A DNA stretch of 13,340 nucleotides from Actinomycetota bacterium (lineage in GTDB: Bacteria > Actinomycetota > Acidimicrobiia > Acidimicrobiales > CADCSY01), in NCBI GenBank assembly GCA_016178435.1, contig JACOTK010000116.1, positions 1-13,340 on the forward strand. The letters are read 5' to 3'. This document shows positions 12,542 to 13,340 of the stretch, in pieces. Both the position numbers and the translations under genes were made by a program. Under the pieces are notes generated by a model. The model searched no databases, was not told the DNA's origin, and saw only the letters and a program-made list of their open reading frames with translations. Numbering within the stretch: the stretch's first letter is position 1; each line of letters opens with the position of its first letter.

Positions 12542-12565
12542 GACCCGGCCCACAGGGCTCGGGTC
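12542..12565 (-). terminator. Second hairpin, immediately after the ohrR-type gene
   Basis: GACCCGGCCC (12542-12551) pairs with GGGC-t-CGGGTC (12555-12565) around loop ACA, giving ten G/C-rich pairs with one bulged base. On the minus strand it begins inside the stop codon of the regulator gene, the place expected for that gene's terminator. Without a U-run this rests on structure and position. Confidence 0.5.
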
Positions 12566-13061
12566 AACCGACCGGTCGTGGTTCAAGACGGTCGGGATTC
12601 GTCCCCGGCTCGAGAACGGCAATGAGGTCGTTGAGCTGATCCCGGAGTCGACAAACGTCGGCAAGGTCCATCCCGACGATCTGCGCCAAGTGCCGGGGAA
12701 CCCATGCGAGACGTCCACGCAAGGCAAGACCTTCGTCCGTGAGGGCCACGAGCACCCGACGCTCGTCGCCACTGTCCCGACGACGGTCCACGATCCCCAT
12801 GGCCTGGAGACGTTTCAACAGGGGCGTGAGCGTTCCGCTGTCGAGGTGCAGCCGCCGGCCGAGCTCGCCGACGGAGAACGGCTCATCAGGGTTCTCCCAC
12901 AACACGAGCAAGGTCAGGTATTGGGGATAGGTCAGGCCCTCGGGGGCAAGCAACGGTGCGTACGAGCGCACCACCGCCCGGCTCGCCGCGTACAGGGCAA
13001 AGCACAGTTGTTGGTCAAGGCGCTGCTCGCCGAGGTGCTCGTCCAGGTTCGCGCTCACCAC
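12564..13061 (-). CDS. ohrR: OhrR-type MarR-family organic peroxide sensor
   Basis: The protein (165 residues from GTG 13061) is a winged-helix repressor with the OhrR signature LDQQLCFALYAASRAV. Cys20 is the peroxide-sensing cysteine, and Tyr at +4, +14 and +25 (24, 34, 45) match the tyrosines that hold it in characterised OhrR proteins. The wing DRRRDSGDERRVLVALTDEG (residues 92-111) binds DNA. A second Cys137 near the C-terminus suggests a two-Cys type, inactivated by a disulfide. The start is uncertain: GTG 13061, GTG 13058 or TTG 13073 are possible and no strong ribosome site decides. It is divergent from ohr across a 91-base gap holding the presumed shared operator. Confidence 0.9.
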   Translation of the reverse strand: MVSANLDEHLGEQRLDQQLCFALYAASRAVVRSYAPLLAPEGLTYPQYLTLLVLWENPDEPFSVGELGRRLHLDSGTLTPLLKRLQAMGIVDRRRDSGDERRVLVALTDEGLALRGRLAWVPRHLAQIVGMDLADVCRLRDQLNDLIAVLEPGTNPDRLEPRPVG

Positions 13062-13085
13062 GCCATGGTACAAGACGATTCCCTG

Positions 13086-13118
13086 TTGCCAAGATTACTT
13101 GGACACAATATAATCGTG
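13086..13118 (+). promoter_or_regulatory. ohr promoter with overlapping operator-like palindromes
   Basis: TTGCCA (13086-13091) and TATAAT (13109-13114) are separated by 17 bases, a near-consensus housekeeping promoter reading toward ohr. Two inverted repeats overlap it: CCAAG-ATTA-CTTGG (13089-13102) at the -35 side, and CACAATATAATCGTG (13104-13118, one mismatch) over the -10. Either could be the OhrR operator; the second resembles the ACAATT/AATTGT half-sites of known OhrR boxes. This layout fits repression of ohr by OhrR and release by peroxide. Confidence 0.7.
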
Positions 13119-13152
13119 AGTGATATTTCTGCGACCAAGGAGCCCCACCACC

Positions 13153-13340
<188 letters not shown>

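Overview
The window is high-GC DNA with GC-rich third codon positions, several GTG starts and tightly packed genes, many with 4-base overlaps. This and the protein families (OhrR/Ohr pair, IS3 OrfA of the actinobacterial type, duplicated ABC exporter permease, cyclopropane-type fatty acid synthase) point to an actinomycete-like bacterium. I cannot name a genus; an Acidimicrobiia-like lineage is only a guess.

Left edge (1-1460, minus strand). A four-part minus-strand block holds a new 54-residue Cys/His-rich protein, a DoxX-like membrane protein and the N-terminal part of a lysylphosphatidylglycerol-synthase-type membrane protein. This last gene is cut by the end of an IS3-family element whose first bases (TGA) supply the stop codon. 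The IS carries the start of OrfA and runs off the window.

Centre left (1461-7093, plus strand). A cyclopropane-fatty-acyl-phospholipid-synthase-type methyltransferase is followed by a 53-residue one-span protein with a Met/His tail, a secreted Ntn-hydrolase (Cys nucleophile exposed by signal-peptide cleavage), and a copper-type P1B ATPase with a His/Met-rich N-terminus and an unusual CPD (not CPC or CPH) transport motif. The 53-residue gene and the hydrolase share an upstream element, TACTAC-N4-TGTCGT, resembling BlaI/MecI/CopY-class operators. This suggests one regulon coupling metal export to an envelope hydrolase, and it is the most novel-looking part of the window.

Centre right (7189-11117). 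There is a LOG-family nucleotide phosphoribohydrolase (minus), an ABC exporter of one ATPase plus one internally duplicated permease (plus), and an orphan NarL-type response regulator (minus, convergent with the exporter).

Right (11308-12439, plus strand). Three overlapping small genes encode a DUF2933-like membrane peptide with a CPxM..FMMGGHG motif, a four-span protein with ACCAHH and a His-rich tail, and an anchored exported domain with a GGHHREG motif. They form a second probable metal-handling unit with no obvious enzyme. A strong hairpin closes it.

Right edge (12564-13340). A divergent ohrR-ohr pair for organic peroxide sensing and detoxification has a near-consensus promoter and palindromes between the two genes; ohr runs off the window. 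No tRNA, rRNA or CRISPR was seen.
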